NCBI GenBank assembly: GCA_023052935.1
Contig: CM041293.1
Span: 174,521,600-174,585,599, forward strand
DNA: 64,000 nt
Reading direction: 5' to 3'
Source of the DNA: Piezodorus guildinii
Lineage: Eukaryota > Arthropoda > Insecta > Hemiptera > Pentatomidae
In this document: positions 21,101 through 35,313 of the stretch, in pieces
Layout of the letters: the number at the start of each line of letters is the position of its first letter
Position numbering within the stretch: position 1 is the stretch's first letter
The notes under the pieces: generated by a model
The model's database searches: none
The model's input: the letters and a program-made list of their open reading frames with translations, nothing else
What the model was told of the DNA's origin: nothing
Made by a program: the position numbers and the translations under genes

Positions 21101-21894
21101 TGTCCTTACAGGATTAATACTCAAAATGTTTTTAACTAACATATACTACGAATATACACATGCAATTTCATTATCGATGTTATTTTCAGATTTAAATATA
21201 AATATAATAAATCCCAACAAATTACCTTTACCCTTCGTCGGAAACCTATGACATCCTGCCCTACAGTGTCCTTTAATGATATTCCGCTTGTCCCGGTTGA
21301 ACAGATCCGATATTTAGGACTCCTGCTTGACAAATGACTTACATGGAATCCGCGTACAAGACTGAAGAGACAAGAAACTGCACGAAGATTTCGGCTACTC
21401 CAACACTTACTAGACAGACGCTCTAACCTTTCACTTAACTACAAAAGACTCATTTACATGACCATCATAAAGCCTATCTGGACCTACGGAGTAGAGCTTT
21501 GGGGCTCTACTAAACCATCAAACTCTTCCCGTATCCAATCCTTACAATCCAAAATCCTTCGCAAAATCCTTAACGCTCCTTACTTTGTCACGAATAAAAT
21601 CATCCACAATGATCTTAATGTTCCATATGTTGCTGATTTGGCCCGTACCAGGTATCACACCTTCCATGAAAAACTCCACTCCCACTCTAATCCATTAGTT
21701 TCAATCCTTGCTTCCTCTTCCATTCCTGATAATCCTCCGAGGCGTCTGAAAAGAAGATGGCCTCTAGACCTTCTTGTTTAGACTCACTACCAAAGAGTGC
21801 TGTCAATGGGCAGTTTCTCTTCATGTTCATTCCATGTGTTATAACATTACAGCATATTTACTTGATGTATTTTTTGTACAGTTGTAAATTTCAA

Positions 21895-21962
<68 letters not shown>

Positions 21963-24900
21963 TGGATGCTTTATTAGGCCTCCTACTGATTTCTCATATT
22001 ATATATTTAAAAACATACAGATGAAGGTGTAGTATTTATATTATTGGTTCTTATTTCAGTTCTAAAAGAAGTAAAGGAAAGGAAATACAAAATCGTCAAA
22101 AGGAAAAGAATGGTACCTCAACGTAAGTTTAATTTCTTCATTAAATTTTGAATATTATCTTTAAATACTAAATGGTTTTCAAATAATAAAGCGTTATTAT
22201 AATCTTTACATAAAGAAGGGAAAATTCATTAACATGTAATGATCTAAGATACCCGTAATGATCTAAGCATTCCTAATCATGTTTCATTGCTAGACAAAAA
22301 TAACACACAATGCCCAAGACAAACCAAATACATTACGATAATTGAGAAAGAAACTTTATTTATTTACATAATATTTACAATGTACACTCAATACAAATAT
22401 GTTTGGTTTCATGATTTCAGTGGACCTTTTTTCATGATAACAGAGTTTCAATCATCCTTTGAATTTACTAATTATCATACAATATTTTGTTTAAGATAGT
22501 AGGAAAATTAACACGAAAAAACCTACACAATATAAATTACAATTTTAATTTAAAAGTACATGTTTGGTTCTTTTGTGCGTGTAGCGTTTTAGTGATGTTT
22601 TGTTGTAATTACCAATTTCTAGTTTTAATGGGTTTTCAGAAGTTGTGGTTTTATCAAAATAGTTTTTGGTTACTATGTAGATATACTGTTTTAATGTTGG
22701 AAGATTTAGTTCAGAGAGCATTTTTGAAATTTTAGTATATCGTGGGTAGTTGTTGATGATTCGCATACATGTATTTTGTATTGTTTCTATTTTTTTATAA
22801 TTGGTATTGCAAGTCGAGCTCCAGACGGGCGATGCATAACAGATCTGGGCACGTATGTCTGTTTTATATAGTAGTAGTTTGTTCTGAGTGCTTAAACTAG
22901 ATTTTTTAAATAAAATATGGGAACATTTTATAAATACATTTTTTTGTTTTTTCGGATTTTCTATTGATATGTTCAGTATATGTTAACTGATTTAGACCAG
23001 TTAATGTGGACTGAGTTTAATAATAGATGATGGTTTATGTTCGGTCTGCGCTTAGTAAAGATTATGGCTTCTGACTTGTTTGCATTTATTTTTAATTTCC
23101 ACATATTGCCATATTTATTTATTTTTTTTAAGTTTAGCTGCAATCTGTTAACTATGGTATCGATGCGATAAGATGATGTATATAGGGCTGTATCATCAGC
23201 GTAAAGAGACTTTATAACGTGCGGGTGGTTTGGAAAATCGGATATATATACATTAAATAAAGTTGGCGAAAGGCAGGATCCTTGAGGAAGGCCGGCCGTT
23301 ACAGGGAGTATACTGGATGTCGAATTATTTACACGAACATAAAATCGTCTATTGTCAAGATATGAATGGATAATATGAATTAGGTAAGAACGATAATTGA
23401 GACGTTGATTTCCAAAAGGTGCTATATCCACTTAAATTTTCTTTTCAGGAAACGTAAAATTCTGCAATTTATTTATTATTATACTAATAATTTAATATTC
23501 TAATTAATTTAAATCTAATTTTTTTTATTTACTGTGTTAATGACTTATTTTTTCATTGCACTTTTTAACTATATTTGGATATAGTACTGTATGGAATGAA
23601 ACATGGATACACTACTTCTTGGAAATAATTAAAATGCATAGAGTAATGAGTAGAAGAATAAAACCCGAGATATTCGTTTAGTTGGTAACAGTCTTTTATC
23701 CACACATTGCAGGCTATACGGAGGTTTTTCAGGCTAGAGGATGAAGGCGAGGGATAAATGCTAAGTTAATAGCCCGCATTAACGAGACGCGATCTCTTAG
23801 TTATTTGATTACAAGTTTCTTGGCATCTTTGGTTACAAGGTAACATGCGTTCGAAGCTCCTTGGTTATGGTAACAGTCACCATAACCTCCCTTATACAAC
23901 TTTACTGATAACTATCGTCTTAATTAAGTTAATTACTAAGTTATGTATATTTCCTTATTCTCCCTCAGAGAAATATTTTTCCAAGTTGGTTAATTACATT
24001 TTACATTCGATTGTCTATTCTTCATAAACAAAGCGAATATTAAAAGGATTTTTTTTTTATTTATGGTACTTTAATAAGAAATTATGTAATTCTGAAGTTA
24101 AGTAAATTATGTAATACATTTTATAAACTACGTGTAAACATTATTTAGCTATAGATACTGATATATAAAAAACATTTAAGCTTTTATTTTAGTCTTTCCA
24201 TGTTGAAAAATAAAATCTATTCGGTTAGATCAGGATCTGTTTTCCTTCTTATAATTAGCAAGGTCAGTGAACGGTTCCGACGATTTTGATTAAAATCGCT
24301 ATATCAATGTAAAATTTAATGGGCTTTAATATCATTTAGGTTTCATTTGGATTAAAATAGACTGACAGGGCTTAAATGCTGATATTTTAAATTTTCCTCC
24401 TCTAAAGTACCTTTAATTTTGTTTATTCTATAAAAATAACTATATTATCTTGTTACCACTGATGAAAAACAGGTAAATATATAAACTGAATGAATTCGAT
24501 ACCCAACTAAAGGAGAAAACAGAAAAAATATTTTTTTAATGCAATTTTTTGTTTTTGAACATAAGAGCAGTAATATACATGTATGATATACCGTTGGAAA
24601 GCTAAAGATTTTAGAAAAAAATATTATCTTATACTCAATCTTTTAAAATTTAATAGAGAGTGATGAAAAGAAGATAAAACTAACTGATTATTTTAGATAA
24701 TAATAAAATAGATTTTTTAGTAAAATACACGTTTCTATATAAATCCAATTTAATTAATTCTTTAATAGTTTCTCGTATTTTTTATCTCTAACTTAAAATT
24801 CTTTCATTGTTTTAAAAATGGAGGTAAGTTATAGTCGTGTTGCCCGCACCAGATTTTTGAGTTTGCAGACGTGTATTTTTTGTTTTATCATTACAGACGC

Positions 24901-27900
24901 TTTGCATAAAACATACTAAACATTTAGGTAAAAAGGGTTTCATTTTTGGTTGCTGACTCACGGACTACTACGGGTGTGGGGAAAGAGCCACTTTGATTCG
25001 GTATAAAGATGGGATACATGAGACCTCCTCGACGTGCCAAAGACTAATCTCTAAAAACATTAATAATAAAAAAACAATCATAATCAGCATTAATTGTTTC
25101 TCTGGCATTATCAAGATATCATACATCCATAATCGACTTTTTATTTCAGAAAGAAGGTCCACGAAGGAAACTAGAGGCACTAGAGAAACAGAGGATGAAA
25201 TAGAAGAAGAATACGATGCTTGTGTATTAGTAGAGACTGTCACCAGGACTGTCTTGATCAGGGATGGTAAGTTGGATGTTAGAATTTCTTAGGTATTGAA
25301 TACACTCATCCATAGATAGAATAACCATTTTCTTCATTACAGTCGATGCAAGCGGTAACGTAACCGAAAGGGAACAAGACTTCAAAGAAGAATATTTAAT
25401 AGGAAAAGAGAGGAAGTTCAAATATGTAAAAGTTGGTGAGTTATATTTTATAGTTTAATTTTATTTTTAAATAAGACTAAATTTATTATTATATTCCAAT
25501 TAGAACACTCTCTTCTCATTAATATATTTAATCTCACATCAATCATACATATTTACGTTTCGAGGTCCTATTACCTCATCTTCAGAACAACGTATTAAAA
25601 ACCTGTGGCGTCAACACATGTGGTTACCAAGGAGACGTAACCTTCATATGTTTTGTGTTACAAAAATAGCTTTTGTGTTTAAAACAATTTCACATGCAGT
25701 TTGTTTTAATAGTGATATAATCCATTATTTATTATATCCATTGTTTTTGTTTTGTGGTGAAACCACCATATATTGGTAATCCCGAATAGAAAATTCATTT
25801 ACATCAACGAATCCAAGTAAGTCACTACTATTTTGTTTTGTTTTTTTTTATTTTTTTTTTTTTGTAACAGGAGAGGGATATCACCACATAAACATCAATA
25901 ATGGGTTATATCTTTATTAAGGACTACCTCTTTGGATTGCAAAGTGATTAGACCGTGCTCTAAGCGTCTCCGCTTATAATATGATTTATCTGTTAATTTT
26001 ACCACGTTTTAAGTTGTGATTTTTTAACAAAAAGGACCTGTGACGTTATTAGTTTTATTTAGTGTGAAGAGAAGAAGAACTTTTTGGTTTTTAATTATTT
26101 CTGATGTGAAAAACATGTGAACCATAAAGGTTAGTTTTTTTTTTGTTTTTGTTACTTTTATTTTTCAAGTTTAAAACCTTTAAAAAAAAGACTGTAGTGA
26201 GCGATTAAACTTGAAAAATCTTAATCAGAAGAAGTGTGGGGCTATGTCGCTCGAAGAACCGGGTAATATGGAGCTGCAAGAAGAGGCAGGTCCGTCAACG
26301 ACCAATGAGGTTACTAACGAATGGGAACTTGTTACGGGACGAAAAAGGCCATCTCCTTCATCTGACCCAAGAATCATCAATAAAAAACGTAATCAAGTAG
26401 AAGTTAGCAACAGGTATGACCCTCTCCTAAATACAAGTAGTGTCGAACCTGACATGCCGCCAAATCAAATAGACAATGCAAAGGTAAAACCACCTCCTAT
26501 ATTTCTAAAAGATATTCAAAACATAGAAGCGTTAATAGCATTTTTGAAAAAAGAAATAGGCAATAGTTATTTTAACATTAAAGCTACAGCCAGAAACACA
26601 ATAATTTACCCAGCCACGCCGGAATCATATAGAACAGCAGTACGGTGCTTGAAAAAAGTGAAAGCCGACTTTCATACCTACCAGCTGCCTGAAGATAAAA
26701 ATGCGAGAGTGGTTATAAAGGGCCTCCATTCTTCCACCCCAGCATCAATAATTAAAGAAGAATTGAAGAGTTTCGGCTACGAAGCTACAAATGTCACAAA
26801 TGCTATCTCGGCCAGGACTAAATTACCATTACAAATGTTTTTCGTTGATATCACGAAAAACACTTTTAATGAAAAAATATTTGATATCAACTATATTTAT
26901 TACACCCGAATAAAGGTGGAAGAGGCTCGCAAAAAAAAGGGAAATACCTCAGTGCTTTAGGTGCCAGGGTTTTGCCCACACCAAATCATATTGTAACCAT
27001 CAGCCTCGCTGTGTACGGTGCGGTGAAGCCCACGAAACCTCTGCATGCCTTAAAACTAAAGACACGCCTGCGAAATGTGCCAACTGTGAAGGGGCACATC
27101 CCGCCAACTACAGAGGATGCCAGACCCTCAAAAATCTGAGAGCACAGCGAACCCAAAGGTACCGCCCGCCGCCGGTGTCTGTCGAACCTCCTCCGGACCT
27201 AGAACAGTATCCAGCACTACCGCACAGCCTTCATCAACCAGCGCCTCCAGAACCTGTTCGTGCACCCCCAAGGATGGACCGCCAAATCGGAACTCGGCCC
27301 AGCGTTGAAGCTCAGCAGCAACCACAAGCAAGGTCAGGTATGAGGGAAGACAGTAAACAGCTGGTGCCCCCAGCTGGCTCTGTTCCTTTTCCACAGACAA
27401 ATTTAATAAATAATTTAAATGCCCTCATCCAGCCCCTTTACAGCCTAATTAGCCAAATATCTCAACTCACTCAAGCTTTAGCTACAACTTATGGACATTA
27501 GTTTGCTGACTGTTGGCTCCCTGTCAATCCTTCTTTGGAACGCAAACGGACTACTTCGACATAAAACTGAACTGGAACTTTATGTTCATCAAAAACGTAT
27601 TGACATTGTACTTCTGACGGAAACACATCTCACATCACGTAACAAACTTTATATACCAAATTATACTTTATACAGAACAGACCACCCCGATAATACTTCT
27701 CATGGAGGGACAGCTATATTAATAAAATCTAACCTTAAACATAACCCTATACACGTAGACTCGACGGCTCAGATACAAATAACAGGAACACAAATACAGA
27801 CCAAATACAAAACTATAACACTTGCTTCCATTTACTGTCCCCCTAAATACAGCATTACTGAACAAATGTTTATTAAACTATTTAAATCATTTGGTAGAAC

Positions 27901-30900
27901 ATTCCTTGCAGGAGGCGACTTCAACGCGAAACACCAATACTGGGGTTCACGATTATGCACACCAAGGAGCAGGAGACTCAAGTCTGCTGTTACCCAGCTA
28001 TCATTAACGGTATTTGCCCCCGACAGACCAACTTACTTACCGAATTCTCAATACAAAAAACCTGATGTACTGGACTTTTTTATAGCCAAAGACTTGTCTC
28101 TACCTATTACAATTACAACTGAAACAGACCTTGGCTCTGATCATTTACCGGTGAACTTGATGTTGGGGGTGGAAAAATCCTTTGTGGAAAAAAAACCATC
28201 GCTTACATATGGCATCATCAATTGGGACCTTTTTTCTGAACGAATTAATGCCCAGCTGACCGTTCCTAAAGCATTAAAAACCGAAAAGGATTTGGAAGAA
28301 GCGGTTGAACTCTTCACGACAACTATTCAAGAAGCTGCTTGGTCCTCACAAGAGACAAAAATAAGGCAAACAGTAAGCTCGCCGTCCTACCCTCAATATA
28401 TCAGAGACCTAATCAGAGCCAAAAGACGGACAAGAAAACTATGGCAGACCAACAGACTTCCTTCTGACAGACGACTTTTTAATAAACTTAACAACGAACT
28501 AAAAAGAGAAATACGGAAATTTAAACAAACTAATTTTGACATCTATCTGGAAAACTTGACGACGGATGACAACAGCCTTTGGCGACATACTAAGCGACTT
28601 CTAAAGCATCACGAAGTATCTGTCCCATTGAGAAAAGACGATGGTTCCTGGGCTGTGTCGGACAGAGAGAAATCCGCACTTTTTTCTGACCACCTTTCAA
28701 CTGTTTTTCATCCTCACATAGACTTAACAGACATACACCACGAAAATTATGTGCAGAAATTCTTAGACTCCCCTCTTCCTATGTCTCTTCCGCCAAAATC
28801 CTTTACTCCTTCCGAAGTATCTAGACAGATTATGAAAATGCCAAAAAGGAAGACTCCTGGTGATGACCTTATCACTGCTGAGGTACTTCGAAAAATCCCC
28901 AGAAAAGCTTTAGTCTTTCTCACAACACTGTACAACGCTATACTTAGGACAACTAAATTCCCTATCCAATGGAAATATTCTATAATTTCAATGGTACACA
29001 AACCCAACAAGGACAAACATAGACCTGACTCTTATAGACCTATTAGCCTTCTTCCGGTATGTTCTAAAATATTTGAAAAACTCTTGCACGAACGCATTAT
29101 TAACATACTGACAGATCAAGACATATTACCAGATCACCAATTTGGATTTCGATCTTCTCATTCCACAACACAACAGCTACACAGAGTTACTGACTTTATT
29201 TCTACTGCTCTAGAACTAAAACAATACGCATCTGGGGCATTTTTGGATGTTACTCAGGCTTTTGATAGGGTGTGGCACCAGGGTCTTCTTTTTAAACTGA
29301 AACCTATTCTTCCTTGCACATATTATTTAGTTCTACAGTCTTTTCTTCATGACCGTTTCTTCTCTGTCCGACAGGGTTCAGAGACCTCATCAATAAAACC
29401 AATCTGTGCAGGTGTTCCCCAAGGTTCTATCCTGGCCCCACTTCTCTACCTTATATACACTTATGACTTACCAACAGACCAAAACATCCTAACTGCGACA
29501 TATGCCGACGACACTGCTATTATTACGAGAAACACAGACCCAATACAGACCAGTATGACATTACAACACCACTTGGACAATGTACAAAACTGGTGTAAGA
29601 AATGGAAATTAAAAATTAACCATGACAAGTCACAACATGTTACATTTACTTTAAGACACGGAACCTGCCCTCCAGTTTATATAGACAACCACCAGATACC
29701 ACAAACAAATACAGTAACGTACTTGGGACTAATCTTTGACAAAAGATTGACATGGGGCCCACACGTCAAAACAAAACGCAAAACTTTAAACTTTCTACTC
29801 AGATTATTATATTCGATACTACATAAACACTCTAAATTACGCATAAGACAGAAGCTTAACGTATATACTTATTTATTAAAACCTATTTGGACTTACGCAT
29901 GCCAAATTTACGGACCTGCTAAAAAGACACACATTCAAAAAATACAAACCTTTCAATCCAAATTTTTAAGACTGACAACGAACTCACCACCTTATGTTTC
30001 AAACGATACTCTTCATACCGACTTACGCATTCCGACTGCAACAAACCACATTCGAATGTCGTACAAAAGATTTTACGACAAACTACATGGACACACTAAC
30101 CAATTTGTTCAAAATATGGCTACAACTGACATACCTGACATAACTCGGCGAAGACTGAAAAGGAGTTGGATGAGGGACCTCCTAGCCTAAAATAATAGAT
30201 CCTGTTTGAATGTCAGGAGGATGCACCACTGGGTGCTGTCTCCCTCATGCCTAACCATGCCATGTCTCCTTGTTTATAAAATCCCATTTGCTTATTGTAA
30301 ACATTTTACAGGTGCAAATAAAATCATTAATGACAAAAAAAAAAAAAAAAAAAAAAAAATATCTTTATTAAAACACACCACATGTAACATTGTTTTAAAC
30401 ACAAAAGGTATTTTTGTAACACAAAACGCATGAAGGTTACGTCTCCTTGGCAACCACATGTGTTGACGTCACAAACTAAAAGCAATAACACAACATTAAA
30501 ATTAAATTTACATCAAACTATAACATTTAAACAACAATTATATAAAAAATTATATTTATATTTTAAATGTGATTTGATATATTTGATCACATTCCTTCCA
30601 TATTTGCGACAACAATATGTCATATTATTATCAAAACATTTTTACTTTCCCTTACCTATGTGTGATATATATATAGTAAGGGAAGGTATTGTGATCGTGA
30701 AAATTATCGAATTCCAGTTTTTACTGAACATATACATTTAGGGTCCCCTGAGTCCAAATAACCAAGTAGCGCAAAAATAATAAAAAAGTTGCCTTAAATA
30801 CGAAAATTCAGTTTCACAGGACTTTTCGTTTTCTCCCGGTAGTCCATTATACACACACACTCAGACCTTTTTGCGAGACTTAGTTATTTGGACTCAGGAG

Positions 30901-33900
30901 ACCCTAAAACGTGTATTTCCGTTGAAAACTGGAATCCGAAAATTTTCACGATCGCAATACTTTCCCTTACTATATATTTCATATATAGGTAAGTGAAAGT
31001 AAAAAATATATATCATTATTATTTTTATTTATTAACAGATTTGCTAATTAGGTGTTAGAAAGGTTTGTGGCTATCGAAAATAACAAGAAATAATTTGAGT
31101 AAATCTAATTATTACCGAGACTTCTTAAGCGATAAAAATAAATATAAATAAGCAATGTGACTTTTGTGTCTGGAGATTTATTTTGTCTTCTGTGACTGGC
31201 CCAAGTTGTAAGAAGTTGACTGCACCTTTATTTTTTTTTTCATTAAAAAACGTTTAAAAAGAATGTAATTTTCGCTGAATTGCGTTTTGCAACCCACCAA
31301 GGTCCGAATGCCAAAGTGCCAAAAAACAAAAAAAAATTAAAAAAATTAATTGATGTAAAACTTTTGTCCAGCAGATTAACTATTTTATTTATTTATTTTA
31401 TTTTTATTTATAGTAATTTACAACTGTATTAAAGAACACAATTAGCCGAATTAGCCTCAGCGATGCCAAAGGTCTGATTAAGGCGGCTGCTGATAATAGA
31501 TTCAGGCAATACTGGAGGGATACTGATAAACAGCATCACTCCAAGATGTTTCTGGATGGACCCTGCAAAGAGAGAAGTCATACCCTACTCTCAATGGACA
31601 GGACAACCCTAAGGAGGGTAACAGGACTATACACAGGACACTGTCAACTTAATAAGCATCTCCACAATATGGGTTTGTTGGCCTCACCGACTTGCAGATT
31701 CTGCAAGAAGGATGATGAAACTGCATTTCATGTGATATGCAGTTGTCCAGAGATTGCCAGGATACGATTTTACCACTTTGGTGTCGACCGTATCCCTGAT
31801 CCTAAGTTGCGTGAACTGATTAACCCCACAGATTAGTCAGATTCACCAAGGCGCTAGCCCTGTATTAACAGTAGATTGGACGGCACACAATAAGCCTAAT
31901 AATTGGCTGCAGTGCATTGGATTAGTGCATAGTGCATAAAAAAATAAAATAAAATAAAAATAAGTAAATATGAGGAATGAAACTTGAGAAAGCACTTCAC
32001 TAACTATTTTAAGGCAGTAGGTCCCGAGGCCACCTTCTTTTCAGCCGCCTTGGAGGGTTATCAGGGATATCTAAGGAGGATAAATTACGGACAAGTGGGT
32101 TTGCATGGGCAGGGAGTTAAGAATGAAAAGAGGTATATCTATACCGAACCATGTCTGCAGCAAATGGGATGTTTAGGTCGCTATGGAGGAGTTAATTTGT
32201 AATAAAATAAGTGGCATTCAGGATTTTGGATTGTAAGGACTGGATGCGGGAGGAATTAGATGGTTTTGTAGAGCCCAAAGCTCGATACTATTTTATTTTC
32301 TGTGAGAGAAACAATTCTTTATTGAGCAATATTACAATCTGTCCAATTCAGGACATTTTTAATAGTGATAACGTACAACATTCATACTACATTCACACGA
32401 TATATACAAAACAATAAATTTATTTAATATTAATAATAATATTTTATTTAAATTTGAAAATTCGTTTTCGGAGTTTGACATAAAACAGATGAACACATGA
32501 CATACCAACTCGGTATTTTGGAATAATGTAGTCTTAAAACGCGTATATTCGTCTTAAACTCTTTCTTATAGAATAGAAAACATTTTTATTCTGGGGCAAG
32601 CTCCCCTAACAATAAATGTGATGTACAATTGAAATATATAGTATGTCTGACCAATAGACACAATAAGCATGATGAATTATTATTTACAATTTTAAAATAA
32701 GGAGAAATACTATACATAAAAAAATAAAAAAATCTGGTGCGAGCAACACACGACTTTCACTTACCTCCATTTTTAAAATAAATTAAAGAATTTTCAAATA
32801 CAGTTAGAAAAAAAAATGATTGAAATCATTAAAGAATTAATTAAATGGAATTTCTATAAAAAACATGTGTTTTATTAAAAAATCGAATACCTTATTATCT
32901 AAAATAATCACTTGTATCAATTGATTGTGTATGAGATGATAATTTTTCTAAAATCTTTAGTTTTCCAACGGTATATCATACATGTATATTACTGCTCTTA
33001 TGTTCAAAAACGAAAAATTGCATTAAAAAAATATTTTTTCTGTTTTCTCTTTTAGTTGGGTATCGAATTTATTCAATTTATATATTTACTAGTTTTTCAT
33101 CAGCGTTAACAAGATAATCTAGTTATAATTATTGAATCTACAAAATTAAAGGTAGTTTAGGGGAAGAAAATTTAAAATATCGGCATTTAAGCCCTATCAG
33201 ACCATTTTTATCTAAATAAAACCTACATGATATTAAAGCCCATTAAATTTTACATTGATATAGCGAGTTTAATCAAAATCGTCGGAACCGTTTTTGAGAA
33301 AATCGAAAAAAGGTGCAAAATGCATGGTATAAAGTGCCTCTTCTGGTAAGCTCATTTTGATGAAAAAGTTTTGTCTTGGGCGTATATTTGTCTTAAATAT
33401 GAAATTTCAGTTTCATAGGACTTACCGTTTCCGCCCGGGAGTTACCACACACACACACACAGACCTTTTTTGGGACTTGGTTATTTGGACTCAGGGGACC
33501 CTAAAACGTGTATTTACGTTGAAAACTGGAATTCGAAAATTTTCACGATCGCAATACTTACTTCCCCTTACTATATATAGTAAGTGAAAGTAAAAATTGT
33601 TTAAGAAAAAATAAAAAAACATTTATCTTCTAAATTTTGTCTTCTGAGAAAATAAAATCTTATTTTAACAGAATGAAATTAAAAGCAAATTAAAATTTGG
33701 GCGGCAAACATAATCTTCGTTCATTCAATTTAGAAAGATATAATTGACATATCACATTTGCTGATCATCTTTTTGGGATGACAGAAGGTATGGGAAAAGT
33801 TTGGATTTGAATGAAGATAAAGAAGCAGAATGGCGGATATGAGTTGGTTGGGGATTCCAGAGTGTAGTAGAGCGAACAATAAAGGAATGATCAAAAGTTT

Positions 33901-34056
33901 TGGTTCTGTGGGATTGAGGATTTAAATTGAAGGATACTGTGGATGTAGGAAGTAAGATGGGAGTTAATATTTTGGTGAAGGTATGATCCAAGGAAATATT
34001 GTCTGCGGGTGGAGGGAAGGAACCACTTTAATTCACCATTAAACTATTGTATAATA

Positions 34057-34117
<61 letters not shown>

Positions 34118-35116
34118 CAAAAGTATTAAATTTCTTTTTTACTTTCAAATACTAACTTTATTTATTTATTTTTTTTAGAGAAACAGAAAGAAGATGGCAC
34201 AGCGTATGAATCTGAAGAGCTTGAAGTGGAAAGTGAAGTAGAAGACGAAAAACCTCGCAAAAGGAAAAGAAGAAAGAAGAGAGTTCTCAGGAAACATTAC
34301 GATTCACATGAAGAATGTATTTAATTTATGCTATTATCTACCCCTTTATTTTTTTTTAAATTGAAATTTATAACTGTATTTTGTAATACAACAAGTAAAT
34401 ATGTTGGTAATGATAAAATACATGAAAAAAAAACATGAAGAGAAAATGCCCATTGGCATCACTCCAATAGGTAATTAAACTAGAAGGTCTCGAGGCCATC
34501 TTCATTCAGACGCCTCGGAGGATTGTCAGGAATTGAAGAGAAAGCAAGGATTGAAACTAGTTTGTGGAGTTTGTCATGGAAGGATTGATACCTGGTTCGG
34601 GCCAAATCAGCAACATATGGGATGTTAAGGTCTTTATGGATGAGTTTATTTGTGACAAAGTAAGGAGCATTGAGGATTTTGGATTGTAAGGATTGAATTT
34701 GATGGTTTCGTAGAGCCCCAAAGCTCAACTCCGTACGTCCAGATAGGCCTTATGATGGCGATATAGATGAGCCTTTTGTAGATAAGTGGAAGGTTAGAGC
34801 GTCAGTCCAGTAAGTGTTGTAGTGAGCGAAAGCGACGAGCAGTTTCTTGTCGCTTCAGTCTTGTGTGGGGATTCCATGTTAGACGTTTGTCTAGTAGGAG
34901 TCCTAGGTAGCGGATCTGTTCAACTTGAACAAGCGGAATATTATTAAAGGACACTGTAGGGCAGGATGTCAAATCCCCTTTTTAAAATATCGCCTTTTAC
35001 CTTGGTCATCATCACGCGTGAGCGGCTTGACCGATTTCTCTAATTCTTTTTTTGTTATCTTTGTATCAATAAGAGTCTTATGAGAGAAAGATCTTATGAA
35101 AGAAAAAAATAAGAAC

Positions 35117-35212
<96 letters not shown>

Positions 35213-35261
35213 CGATAGATAGGGCGATTATTATTTATTATCTTTAAAATATTTTTAAAAA

Positions 35262-35313
<52 letters not shown>

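Larger units (their letters stand above)
25921..30358 (+). mobile_element. Near-intact Jockey-clade LINE (J3) with 13-bp target duplication
   Basis: A 4.44-kb element flanked by a perfect 13-bp duplication ATATCTTTATTAA (25908-25920 and 30359-30371). It has a 5' UTR of about 320 bases, ORF1, ORF2 and a 3' UTR with GCAAATAAAATC and an A tract to 30358. ORF2 is intact; ORF1 has one frameshift in an A8 run. The perfect duplication and open ORF2 mark a recent insertion in intron 5 of the host gene. Confidence 0.92.

Noticed and set aside
27128..27400. 90-residue minus-strand frame
   Set aside because: Antisense to Jockey ORF1's proline-rich region.
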